From Asterionellopsis glacialis (lineage: Eukaryota; Bacillariophyta; Plagiogrammaphyceae; Rhaphoneidales; Asterionellopsidaceae), in the NCBI GenBank assembly GCA_014885115.2, contig WKLE02001172.1:1-20755 (forward strand): 20,755 bases of DNA, written 5' to 3'. A model generated the notes under the pieces. It ran no database searches. It was not told where the DNA came from and saw only the letters and a list, made by a program, of their open reading frames with translations. A program made the position numbers and the translations under genes. Positions within the stretch are counted from its first letter, which is position 1; each line of letters begins with the position of its first letter. Shown piece by piece: positions 1-9,971 of this stretch.

Positions 1-2112
1 CCCCCCACTAAACTAACAGTAGTCTTTGTTCATAAGAAAAACAGAATTTTGTGACTACAGTTTGGTGTGTGAATTGCAAAAATTTGTTGGGGGTTCAAAA
101 GGAGGAAGTTTCAAAGACGTTTTTTTTACTTTAAACCCTGTGTACTACCAGGTAACCATATTATAATGAGCTCATTCTTCTTATGAAAGACCTAGTGGTG
201 GCCCTCTTTTGGTGTACCTTCAACCATTGCAACAACTACCTGAACAAACAATCATAAAATAATGCACAACCAATGTGGCTAGCAACAAGGCTCTGTGTAC
301 CACAAATAGATAATGATATATGTTTGCACCAGCATAACAAGTCAAAAACTACATTAAAATCAATCTCCTATTCTATCCAAGAACAATAAGAATAACACAA
401 CCATTCAGTTAAAAATATTAGATTGCACCCTGCTAATAAATTAAAAATGTTATCTCTATAGTTTTTTTCCCATTGACTATTAAAATATAATATAAATTGA
501 TCCATGGGAGTTAATATTGTTTATGCCAATTATCATTCTTTGCTGGGAAAAAGAAATAAGAATCTACTGTACTACAACACACCAGATATAGTCACCACTT
601 CTAAATCCTATCTTTCTCATCACCACTTGCTATCATTTCTTGATATAATATGTGTCTGTTGTAACTTTGAAACCAAAAAAATTATTGGATCATTCTTGTT
701 GTACTGATGATGGTCTCTCTTTTGTCTTTTCATGTCAATTACAAGTTAAGGGGTACCACAGTAGTCAATTTGTTTGCTGCTCACACATAAAATTGCATAT
801 TGAGATCCATGAGTGTCATCTGGTTAGTAGAATATTACTGGTAGACCCAATTTGTTTCTTATTTCTTATTGTTTGCAACATATAATGGAGCTACAACTAA
901 AACAACAATACAATATACTATATTCTTTGATACTTACTAGCTTGGACAAGAAGAGGAGGACCAATGCACATAATGCATAATATAATCTATCAATTCTGCA
1001 CTGGAAGTTTATGTGATGATGATTTTTGTTGGTCTTTTTACAAAAGAGAAATTTACTAAGAAAAAAAAGGAGGAACCTCTCTGTCCCCTCTAACCAACAA
1101 TGAGGAGATAGAGATATCAAAAGGAATATGGACATGAATCTCAAATAGCAAGTACAACTTCTCCTTAAGACCCCCCGCATCAAAAATAAACAAACACTTT
1201 GGGTTACAGGTAGTTTACTGGACAAAAAAATGGAAGAGAAGGAATCGGTAGATATTCTTCGGACCTAATTGTAAAGTACCCCCCCAGGGGAGTGAGAAGA
1301 AATTTTCGCAAAATCGCAAGGTCGGTAGGGGCACACGCAAGGACGTTCTAGAATCTAGCCAGCAAAAAAAAATTGTTCACACACGTCGACGATGTCATGT
1401 CAGGGAAAAAATGGCGCGCCAGCACATACTAGGTCCGTAGAATTCAACGCTCACAAAATTGCTGACACTCATTATTACATACAGACATATATACATATAT
1501 AATTGAACAAAGCTTTCGCGCCATTTTTCGAGGTTGCTAAAATTCCATATGTACCGTCATGATATTATTGTTTTGAACGCTATCGCTAATAGTATGGAAT
1601 CTTAAGAAGAAAAAGTTCAAAGCAATGTAATTGGCTTGGAGATTTATGGATGAAAACATCATTCTCAATAAAATACAGAATATTATGCCTGTGGTATGGT
1701 ACGTCTACATACGACTTGGAAGGCAAGGAACGGGTGCTTCGCAGGAGGGAGAGGAGCAGCAAAGCAAGGGCAATGCGACCTTACTGTAAACACAGAGAAC
1801 AACTGTTGAATAAGACATTCTTCGCGGTTTTTGCACGAACCTTTGTGGCATGTATGTTGCCAGCAAACGACCGAATAGAGTAAGAGACAATAGTTTGTTC
1901 GTGTGAATACGAGCAAGAAAGTATTACGAAAAAGAGAATTGAAAGAGAGGTCGAAAGAAAGTTTCAGAAATAACACACTCCGAACAACGCGATTTTTTTG
2001 GGACGGAGTCCGTTGTTGCCAAGAATTTTAAGTTCTGTGTGAAGAAAGGATTGTAAAACTATTTTTATCTTCCTTCCTCTGATTGAGCTTACCTGAAGGT
2101 GCCTACATCACC
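1..2112. other. AT-rich intergenic region with no gene seen
   Basis: No convincing coding sequence is visible in this roughly 2.1 kb stretch on either strand. The open frames present (for example 866-1225 on the minus strand and 1650-1883 on the plus strand) are short, lack domain-like composition and show no splice partner. The left part is strongly AT-rich with homopolymer runs. One isolated copy of the TACCAGGTA motif lies near 147-155. The right part (about 1250-2112) is less AT-rich, holds CGCGCC-type motifs and is the likely promoter and 5' UTR of the gene that starts at 2113. Confidence 0.6.
1407..1528. promoter_or_regulatory. Inverted pair of ATGGCGCG motifs, E2F-like
   Basis: A 12-bp sequence, AAAAATGGCGCG, at 1407-1418 recurs as its exact reverse complement, CGCGCCATTTTT, at 1517-1528. 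The left copy is part of the palindrome TGGCGCGCCA. The right copy extends to TTTCGCGCC (1514-1522), which fits the general E2F/DP consensus (TTTSSCGC). The pair lies about 600-700 bp upstream of the ATG at 2113. A regulatory role is inference, since E2F-type sites in algae usually accompany cell-cycle genes. The intervening 98 bp is too long for a simple hairpin. Confidence 0.35.
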
Positions 2113-5100
2113 ATGACAACGGCAGCAACAAGCAAGTTGACAACAACAGCACCAACATCGACTGATAGTGCTGCCACCACCACCAACACGACTGTTGGAA
2201 CAAGTTTAGAAGCACGCCAAGCAGCTGCTCGTGCTTACGCATTATCATCATCAACAACGCAGCCGATTGCTCACCAAGACACTGGTAGCACAAGCTCAAA
2301 TCTAACTGGAACACAACCAACCAACAAGACACAAAACTTCCAAACTCCACCTGTTCGCCCAACACCCCCATCAAAGCATTCAACTCAGCAACAACAGCAA
2401 CAACAAAATAAACGAAAAAGGTCATCTAAGAAAACAACACCACCATCGGCAAAACGCAAGATTGCTCCACCACCGCCGTCGTTATCACAACCAAATTCAC
2501 ATCCACCTCTTCATCTTCACCTCACTTCTCCCTCTCCTACAGCCGCCACTGCTTCATCTTCTGTGATGTTGGACGACGAACAAAGCGAAGACGGTGATTC
2601 CTTAGAGTATCAAAAATTTGTTAACTCCTTGTTTACCAGCAATGATGACTTACTGAGTTTACCACCCATCGGTGAAGAGGGTGAAGAGGATGAAGATGAA
2701 TACGTAGCTGACGATGACAAGGAAAACGAAGATGGCGATGATGATGATGATGATAGTGAGGGAGATGTTGACGAGGCAGATACTGCTGCTACCGCGGAAA
2801 AGAACGACACCTCGGGCGTGAATAACAAACAGCATAATCCTCCTCCCATGTCACCAATTTCATTTGATTACGATGATTTAGATGCTGAATTGACTTCCCT
2901 CTTAGAGGAAGACATGGAAGCGGCTGTAACTACATTATGTCTCAATTCCGTGCCGAAAAATTCCTTACCACCACCCCCACACAAAGTAGTATCACCCACT
3001 ACCACCAAGAACGCCAAAAATAACAGGACACAATCATCATCACAACAAAAACAAGGACAACAGCCACAAACGCTGCAGGGGGCAGCAGTTGATGGTTGTA
3101 ATAGCAATAGTGGCGTAGGAGGAGCTGGTGGCAACACTAATATGAGTGCACCTTCACCATTGAGTATGTCTTCACCCACATCCAAAAAGGTTGCATCACC
3201 ACCGCAAGTGACTGGTCAACAGATGAATCGACTATGTAACTTGTTGCAATCACATTATCAAATACTGCTTCAACAGGCAGTAATGGCAGTACGACAAGGG
3301 TTTATACAAAAATCGTCTCAAAATGGTGGTGCCGCCAATAGTACTGCTTCTCGAGATTACGGTGCAGAAACGGCGGAAGATTTGGCAGAAATTATTGATG
3401 GAGCTGTGGGAATGCTTCAAGATTTAGATCAGGTACGAGAATGTGTGCTTTGATGTGTATTGATCCTCATTTTTCTTGTTATTGTATATCGAAGGTGGCG
3501 AATATCTCAACATTTCAACTTTTTTGGTATACCTGCACCTGCACACACAGAACCGAAAAGATGCTATTCGTAATTCCATTCAACAACTTGAAACAAAACA
3601 ATCTAGCAGTGGTGGCAAACGGTCTTTACTTTCCGCTTTGACAGCCTCATCAGAAACAACCACTGATGGGGGTGCCAAACCTCCTCACCAAAATCAACGT
3701 CTTACTCGGTCTGCGTTTACTCAAATGCAATCCTCAACTCAAACTAAAGCCAAGACTACCTTTGACATCAAGGGGTTGCAAAATCTGAAGGAAACATTTT
3801 CGATTATTGACCAAAGCATGTCCTCTCCGGAAGATATGACGATGGAAAATGGTGTCGGTGAAGCTTGTCGCAAGTTACTGCAGGAAGCCGGATCAAATAT
3901 ACAAGAAGCTTTGATTCCTAACAAAAAGGATATATCTGCTAATATTTCACACCCCAAGGAGTTCTTTGGACCAATGTTTGCACCTCCTACCAATCCTGAC
4001 CAAGAACTGGCGCTACGGAAAAATAGAAATCAATTTACGGCCGCGGAAGACAACTTGGTATTGAGAGGAGTGAATCTTTATGGTGAAAAACAATGGCTTT
4101 TGATTGCTGATAGATATTTACCAGACAGGTCAGTCAATGTCATTTCGCAACGGTATTCTAAACTTTGTCTAATGTTGTACAAGGCACATGGTATTTTCAT
4201 TGACGAAGATGGAAATTTAGAAACTCCTCGAAAAAGCAGCAAAAGTGGTACGGGACTAGATCGGTCAGATGACGAAGCTCTGTCCAAACTGAAAAAGGTG
4301 GAACCACCTGCCATTTTGAATGTGCATCGATGGAGTTTAGAAGAAGACCTTACGCTTCTGAAAGCAGTACCTTATTTGGGCAACATGTGGGCTGAGTTGT
4401 CAAGTAGATTCATTCCTCATCGGGATCGAGGTCACTTACGTAAACGTTATCAAGTGTTGGAACGTCGTGTGAAGGCTACTATACAACGAGCAAAGAAGAG
4501 TGGGGTCAACACAAGCAACGCATACAGCATGCCAGCTCAACCGAAGGGGTGCAAAACTGGCAACGCCGCTGCTCCTACTGCACGTTCATTACTACCGCCT
4601 CCCCGACCACCACCTGTACCACCATCTATGCCAAGAAGTCGAAAGACAAATAGCAAAAAGATTGTCAAAGATGTACCCGAGACTTTATCGTATCCCGGAC
4701 AGCATTTGCCACCCCCACAATACATACCACGTTTGGCATTACAACCTGGTAAGCGTATGTCGAACGGGGCTGCAGGTTCTGGTGCGTCATTGCCACCGGG
4801 GGCGAAGGGTGTGGGATTGGGTAGAAAAACTCCTGGGTATTCATTGCCAATGAGACCAAAGACAAATGGCACACAGGAGACGACAGGAAATGGTAATGCG
4901 GGGCCTGTTCATCCATATCTTTCTGGCGTCATTAAGGGTAGTAAGGGAAGCAAGATTGTTAGACCAGCAGACGTACAAAATAATCTTCGAAAAAATGGTG
5001 CGAATACAAAGAGTGTTGGGGACATTACAAAGAAGAAACCCGCTTTCAGTAAGAAGAGTAAAAAGAGTGTTGGTGGAAAAAAGAATGGTGCTTCGAAAGC

Positions 5101-6223
5101 ACGTTCAAAAGCAAATTCAAAAGCAAACAACATGGATTTACTTATTCCAGCAGCGTCAAGTCCCGAACTGGATAAGGCCGCAACAGTAGAAGGATCTGTC
5201 AAACTTGAAAACAACTCTACACGTACTGGATTCGAAAAACTCCTGAACGAAGGAAGCAATGATTGGTCGCAAGGCCCGCGTCTGAAGAAAATGATGGAGG
5301 AGACGGATACAGAGAGTTTGGTAGCTAGTACGATTGTAAATCATTTGGCTACAGGAAGTGTGGCTCATGCAGAGAGAAATTCGGCTGAGAGACTACCTCA
5401 TCTTGACTTTGACAATACCACTTCTAGCGGACTATCGTTTTTGAATGATCCGAGTGATAAGTTCTCAAGTCCTCTCAAGGCGCAAAGGCCATCAAATAGT
5501 GCTAGTATCTTTTCAAGAGTCACAGAGCAAACTGATAAGCGTGGTGCTCCACACGAGGGAACGAAAAAATCAAAACCAGTGAATGGCGGCGGAAGTCTCT
5601 TCGATTCTTCTCCACCAACTCCAGTTCAGGTCCCGTCCACACCAAGTAGAACAATGACTCCATCAAAGGCATCCTCTCATGCGTTTCATTTGGGTTCAAC
5701 CACTCCAATTGGTTTGTCTGGAGGGTTTTCACCATCCAAGAATTGTTTTTCATCTCCTGGATTCCGAGGAGCCTTTTCGCCAGGTGGCATGATGATGTCT
5801 TACTCAAAGGATGGAGCCAGCGCTGACAACTTTGAAGCTATGTTCGAGATCTCTGACAGAAGTCGTCAAGCATTTGAAGCTGGAGTAGCGAATAACGGCA
5901 GTGCAAAAACTGGACAACCTACCAGCTCTGCCGGTCCTACGCCCACACCCTATCTGAACCAGCCATTGACACCTTCTCAGGGTTATTACCGGGATGCCCA
6001 CAGTTTGAATCCGATCGATCTGGATGTGGTGTCGGCACTGAATACGTTGAGCAATTCGCCGGCTCGGCAATTGTCTATGAAGCGTCCAGCACCCTCCAGT
6101 GGTGCAGCACCAACTCTACCCAAGGACGAAAGTAAGAAAAGGGGAGCTGGCGAGAGCAAGAGCTTTTTTGCAAGAGCCATTGGTGGGGTTCGTGACAAAG
6201 AAACAAAAAAGAGACGAGTGTAA
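2113..6223 (+). CDS. GON4L/YARP-like protein with two SANT/Myb-type modules
   Basis: The model joins 2113-3432 and 3551-6223, giving 1330 residues. The ATG at 2113 sits in a good context (caccATGaca); the frame is open slightly further upstream but offers only a TTG. Residues 1-100 are Thr/Ser/Gln-rich. A basic NLS-like cluster (NKRKRSSKK) starts near 99, and an Asp/Glu-rich block spans about 187-225. A helix near 366-397 (QQMNRLCNLLQSHYQILLQQ) resembles the QxxxLxxxLxxHxQLLxQ helix of GON4-like proteins. A first SANT-like module begins near 602 (FTAAEDNLVLRG, then WLLIADRYLP). A second begins near 699 (HRWSLEED) and ends with IPHRDRGHLRKR, close to the VPHRD motif of plant GON4-like proteins. 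A Lys-rich stretch (about 930-965), a long Ser/Thr-Pro-rich tail and a basic C-terminus (ETKKRRV) follow. Known family members are nuclear transcription or chromatin cofactors, so a nuclear regulatory role is inferred. Confidence 0.72.
3433..3550 (+). other. Intron of the GON4L-like gene (118 bp)
   Basis: The donor is CAG|GTACGA and the acceptor is CACACACAG|AAC after a C/T/A-rich run. The flanking exons are in different frames. Removing exactly this interval joins them in phase 0 (codons CAG then AAC, giving DLDQ-NRKD). The upstream frame stops just inside the intron. The other candidate AG, at 3493-3494, would put the downstream exon out of frame. Confidence 0.85.
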
Positions 6224-6725
6224 TAATTTCCACGATAGGGATTCACGCGTGGTAATTGAAGGTACTAATAAAACAATTGTATGCTACTACACGATCGACT
6301 CCGCTTCTGCTGTAAATTCTTTTTCTGTGATCAGGCTGAAAATCTTGCGTTGAACTTAGTTTTTTGACCGAATGTAAGACTTCACGAAATCAATATTCGC
6401 AAAACAAACCAGCAAGCAAACAATCAGGGCTACTTCGATTTCGTATGAAAAGGACTATCTATAAAAAACATTCTCTGCAGGTAAAACGCTGTAAAAAAGG
6501 TTAAAGTACAGGAACTTTTTTTAAATCTAAATTTACGTATATCTCACATTGTATGCATTTTGCCACACGGTCCCAAGATAACAGTAATGGCACGGTCAGC
6601 AAGCAGTAGTATAATGGTGGAATATCAGTTTTTGTCTTTGCTTTCTTCATATCTCTCTACAACTAATTCGTCCTGTTCTACCTAAGCTATTTATTGATTC
6701 AACAGGACAATTGCAACCGCTTGTT
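6224..6725. other. Convergent 3' spacer, no gene
   Basis: About 500 bp between the stop codons of two convergent genes, so it must hold both 3' UTRs and polyadenylation sites. The sequence is AT-rich, with no coding pattern, no tRNA-like structure and no repeat that stands out. Confidence 0.6.
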
Positions 6726-8351
6726 CTAGGGCTTAGCCGCTTTTCTAATCCTTGCTTCTTTCTCTTTTCTAATCTTTGCTTCTTTCTCTTTTTCTTCTTC
6801 AGAAATGATTTTCTCCCAAAAGGGGACCAATGCTTTCACTCCGAGTTTTTCAGCTTTCAGTTTTTCTTTTTGCCTCTTCTCCTCTTTTTCGATGTTACGC
6901 AATTTGAGATCTTCCAATTCAGCTTGTGCTGCTTCGGAAAGCTCAGCCTGAATTCCCATCCAACCATGCTTCTCCATAAAAGTTTGCTTATCTTTTTCTG
7001 AGGGGCCCTGACGAGTGTAGTATCCTTTTCTTGGATTCTGATGTGTTGAGACTGTATCCGATTTCGAAGTCTCCGTCGCGCCTTCCATTAATTCGTCAGC
7101 GTCACTTTGCGAGGAGTCTTCTCCGCCTGAATCGGCCGGCTCCTCTGTAGATGCATTGTCAGTTTTCTGGCTACTTTCAATGCAAGCGATTTCTCCCTCT
7201 AAAGCAAGTGTCTTGTTTAAACCACTTCCCAAAATTACTTTGTTGTCATCACCAGTAACTTGTTCGTTAGCAGCAACTTCAGTCTCTTTTCCACTTTCTC
7301 CAAGGAGTACATTTGATTCGTCGAGTTTCTGGTTGGTTTGTTGACTGTCTCTAAATTGTGCAGCATTAGCTGCTACAGTGTCCCAGTAGCCTCTGTCTAT
7401 GAGCTGATCCATGCTGTAGGCTTTTCCACTCCCGGCAGAGGAAATTGAACATGTTTCTTCCGTGTCACTTGAATGTTTGTTGTCATCACTCTCATCGTCT
7501 GATCCAAAAAACCCAAATATTGCATCAAGAGGTGGCTGAACCATAGAATCAAAAACTTCTTTTTCAGCACTGGCAGTTGACGGAGCATCGTTCGTTGATG
7601 GTTTGCTGCAAACAAGGACCACAGACTGAACAGATGATACCGGCACAGAATCTTTGCTGTTGGTGGTTAGTACTGCTGCCTCTTCTTGAGCATCCTTGGC
7701 ACTTTTTTCTTCCTCTTTCAGATCTGAGTCAGAGATCTCTACGGTCTTATCCTCTTTGTGTGTTTCGTACTCTTCGTTACTTGTTGCTGAATCAAAAACC
7801 ACAATAGTTGACGAGGATGCGGGCTCACCGGGAAGGTCATTCTCCTCTAATGATACACTTCTTCCCTGCATATTGGTATATTCTTCATCTATGTTTTCTA
7901 CTGGCGACTGAATAGAACCCGACAGAGCCATTGAGTCACTTCGTTGCTCACTCTGGCTACTCGGCACGGCCGAATTAGAATTGTTGTAGCTGTCATCATC
8001 ATCACCACCCATCTCCTTTTTTCGATAGTTATAGTATTCATCGTATGATATACTTTCCATCTGACGAATTCTTTCTTCTGTACGAGCTTTCTTTCTTTCC
8101 TTTCGTCGTCGTCTTGCACAGCTTATTGGAAAAAAATGGTTCTTTCGTCGTTCTTTCACTTCACATTTTTCTCTGTAGATTTTCAATCTTTCATCGGTCT
8201 TGACCTTGGCTGCTAAAATCACAGTACCCCGTGGATTGGTCACACACTCTGTACCAAGTGTTAATAATGCTTCGCGTACAGGTAGTTTCGGTGGTTTATC
8301 ACTAATGTACGTAATACATACATCAACATCCTTGATGGGATGTAACACCAT
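6726..8351 (-). CDS. Charged coiled-coil protein of unknown function
   Basis: One open exon of 541 residues ending in TAG, beginning with MVLHPIKDVDV. I do not recognise the family. Residues 1-55 look compact and globular (alternating hydrophobics, a PPKLPVREALLTLG stretch), followed by a basic patch near 79-97 (ARRRRKERKKAR). Residues 110-435 are acidic and Ser/Thr-rich and probably disordered. From about 440 a more ordered segment appears (RKGYYTRQGPSEKDK, then MEKHGWMGIQ), leading into a Lys/Glu/Ala-rich coiled coil from about 469 to the end. There is no signal peptide and no membrane helix, so it is probably cytosolic or nuclear. The frame stays open for 12 codons upstream of the ATG as far as a TTCGCAG acceptor-like site, so a further 5' exon or a UTR intron is possible. 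Composition argues for a real gene; function is unknown. Confidence 0.7.
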   Translation of the reverse strand: MVLHPIKDVDVCITYISDKPPKLPVREALLTLGTECVTNPRGTVILAAKVKTDERLKIYREKCEVKERRKNHFFPISCARRRRKERKKARTEERIRQMESISYDEYYNYRKKEMGGDDDDSYNNSNSAVPSSQSEQRSDSMALSGSIQSPVENIDEEYTNMQGRSVSLEENDLPGEPASSSTIVVFDSATSNEEYETHKEDKTVEISDSDLKEEEKSAKDAQEEAAVLTTNSKDSVPVSSVQSVVLVCSKPSTNDAPSTASAEKEVFDSMVQPPLDAIFGFFGSDDESDDNKHSSDTEETCSISSAGSGKAYSMDQLIDRGYWDTVAANAAQFRDSQQTNQKLDESNVLLGESGKETEVAANEQVTGDDNKVILGSGLNKTLALEGEIACIESSQKTDNASTEEPADSGGEDSSQSDADELMEGATETSKSDTVSTHQNPRKGYYTRQGPSEKDKQTFMEKHGWMGIQAELSEAAQAELEDLKLRNIEKEEKRQKEKLKAEKLGVKALVPFWEKIISEEEKEKEAKIRKEKEARIRKAAKP

Positions 8352-9971
8352 TCCTTCGACAAGAAGTGCTTTTGCTTTCTTCTGCGAATTTATGGATCAC
8401 TAAGAGGTATCTATGCTAGACTAGGACTAGGACCTACTTCGCACGAGTCCAGGTATTTTAGAAATATTTGTTCTTTTTTGTCACGACTCGGTATCTTGAT
8501 CTGCGATTTGCCCGCCAAAGAAAAAAAGCAATAGACAAGCCGTTGAGGCGGCCGGCGGAACCTGCCTCGGGGCTTGATAGAGTTGTGAGCTGAGTTGAGA
8601 GTTTCAGCTCCGAGAAAGATGGGCGCCGGGAGGTTCGTTGGCGAGATCAAGGGGCCCGAGTATGTATCGGTATCTGTCCCTGGTAGGACCTAAGGACCTC
8701 CGTACAAGGTAGAGTCCTGTCCATTCTCCATACCGTATTGTACCAACGGTACATTAGAAAATATGTTGGGACAAATAGGGATCTCGATCGCTTGTCCTTC
8801 CGTTGGGAACCCAAGAAAATTGCATCAACACGTACCAGGTACAGGAGCCTACGTATGATAAAAGGTGCCTGTACCTGGTACCATTACCAGGTACCGGTAC
8901 ATGTACGATAATTTCTTATGATACCTGGTACCAGGTGTACCAGGTGCAGGTATTACTTCTATTAACTTTGAAACTGTACCTGGGGTACCGTCTGATGAAC
9001 TGACTGCTGGCCGCTAACTACTGGCTAACTGTACAGACAGTTAGTACTGTACCTGGTAATTAGAGTCAGTTCCTAACTCGTAAGGTTCTACCAGGTACAA
9101 GGTAGGTCCTAATTTAGTACATACTAGTATATATTTTCAAAGGTACCAGGTAGACTACACCAGTTCCAATCTTCGACATATGTTCCATCCGTTGGATAGG
9201 AGTTTTAAACGGTTTTCAACGTTTTTATTTCCCCCCTAAAATACTGAAAATGGAATTTTTCTGCAGTTATTAATACTCGATACTAGAGATAAAAAGTACC
9301 AGCACCTGGTACTACGAATTAGACTATCCCTTTAAAAAAAAGTATGAAAAATATTAATAATTATTTACTAAAACAACCAATTATTAATAGCTGTACGTGT
9401 AGTCCTACCATAAAATAATAATGATGTATATATGGTTGAACTGACACTTTTTTCTACTCACAAAGATCGCAACTCTATCGTTTGGATCGCACCGCTGCAA
9501 TTTTTTTACGCTGCTTGCTGTATTTTTGTTTTTAAAGTCAAACATGGCGCGCGCAACGGCCCAACCGACGGAGACGTTCTGGAGGGATACTGGAATTCAT
9601 CACTCATACGAAAAAATCTATAGACTGGCCAACCTTGTGGTAAATAGCGATAAATTTTAAAATTAAAAAAAAGCGCAAATGAACAGAGGATGATTCTTCA
9701 GAGATGAATATCAGGGGGTGTCTCTCTACTCTCTCTTATGGGTGAGCAAGAAATCTCAACCTTGCTTGCAGCGTCTGGATTATGATCTTCCTATTGTCGA
9801 TTTAGTGAGTAGCACATGAGACAGTCAGAATTCTCTAATCACTAAAATACAGGGAGGATAAGACCCATAGGAGCAGCACAACAATTGTAAAATGTAATTT
9901 TTATAATAGGCATTAAATACCACCTATTAAAGAATATGTAGAAAACAATACATGAAGAATACCTCCTCTTT
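8352..9971. other. Gene-free region between two minus-strand genes
   Basis: About 1.6 kb that should contain the promoter of the 6726-8351 gene and the 3' UTR of the 9972-12102 gene. Its left half (about 8400-9330) is dominated by TACCAGGTAC-like and TAGGACCTA-like repeats. The right half (9330-9971) is AT-rich with poly-A runs and nothing recognisable. The minus-strand open frame at 8411-8650 has no ATG, and the small plus-strand frames are not convincing. Confidence 0.55.
8826..9315. repeat. Island of TACCAGGTAC-like short repeats in both orientations
   Basis: Many copies of a near-palindromic motif (TACCAGGTAC or GTACCTGGTA) occur in both orientations. Examples: 8831-8842, 8871-8880, 8885-8895, 8921-8940 (two facing copies), 8976-8989, 9049-9059, 9089-9099, 9142-9152 and 9296-9313. 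Spacing is irregular, so this is not a simple tandem array. A related motif, GGTCCTA or its complement TAGGACC, adjoins it near 8420-8436, 8682-8700 and 9104-9110. Similar motifs recur at 20665-20712, with a single copy near 147-155. The origin is unknown; a degraded mobile element or a diverged satellite both fit. Confidence 0.7.

Noticed and set aside
866..1225. A 119-codon minus-strand frame
   Set aside because: Cys/Leu/Phe-rich translation typical of AT-rich non-coding DNA, with no domain and no splice partner.
8411..8650. A minus-strand frame that could be an upstream exon
   Set aside because: It has no ATG, ends in repeat-like sequence and would need an intron of only about 50 bp. Kept only as an open question for the gene at 6726-8351.
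8826..9315. A CRISPR-like or regular satellite array
   Set aside because: Units lie in both orientations with irregular spacing and no constant spacer length; the genome is also eukaryotic.
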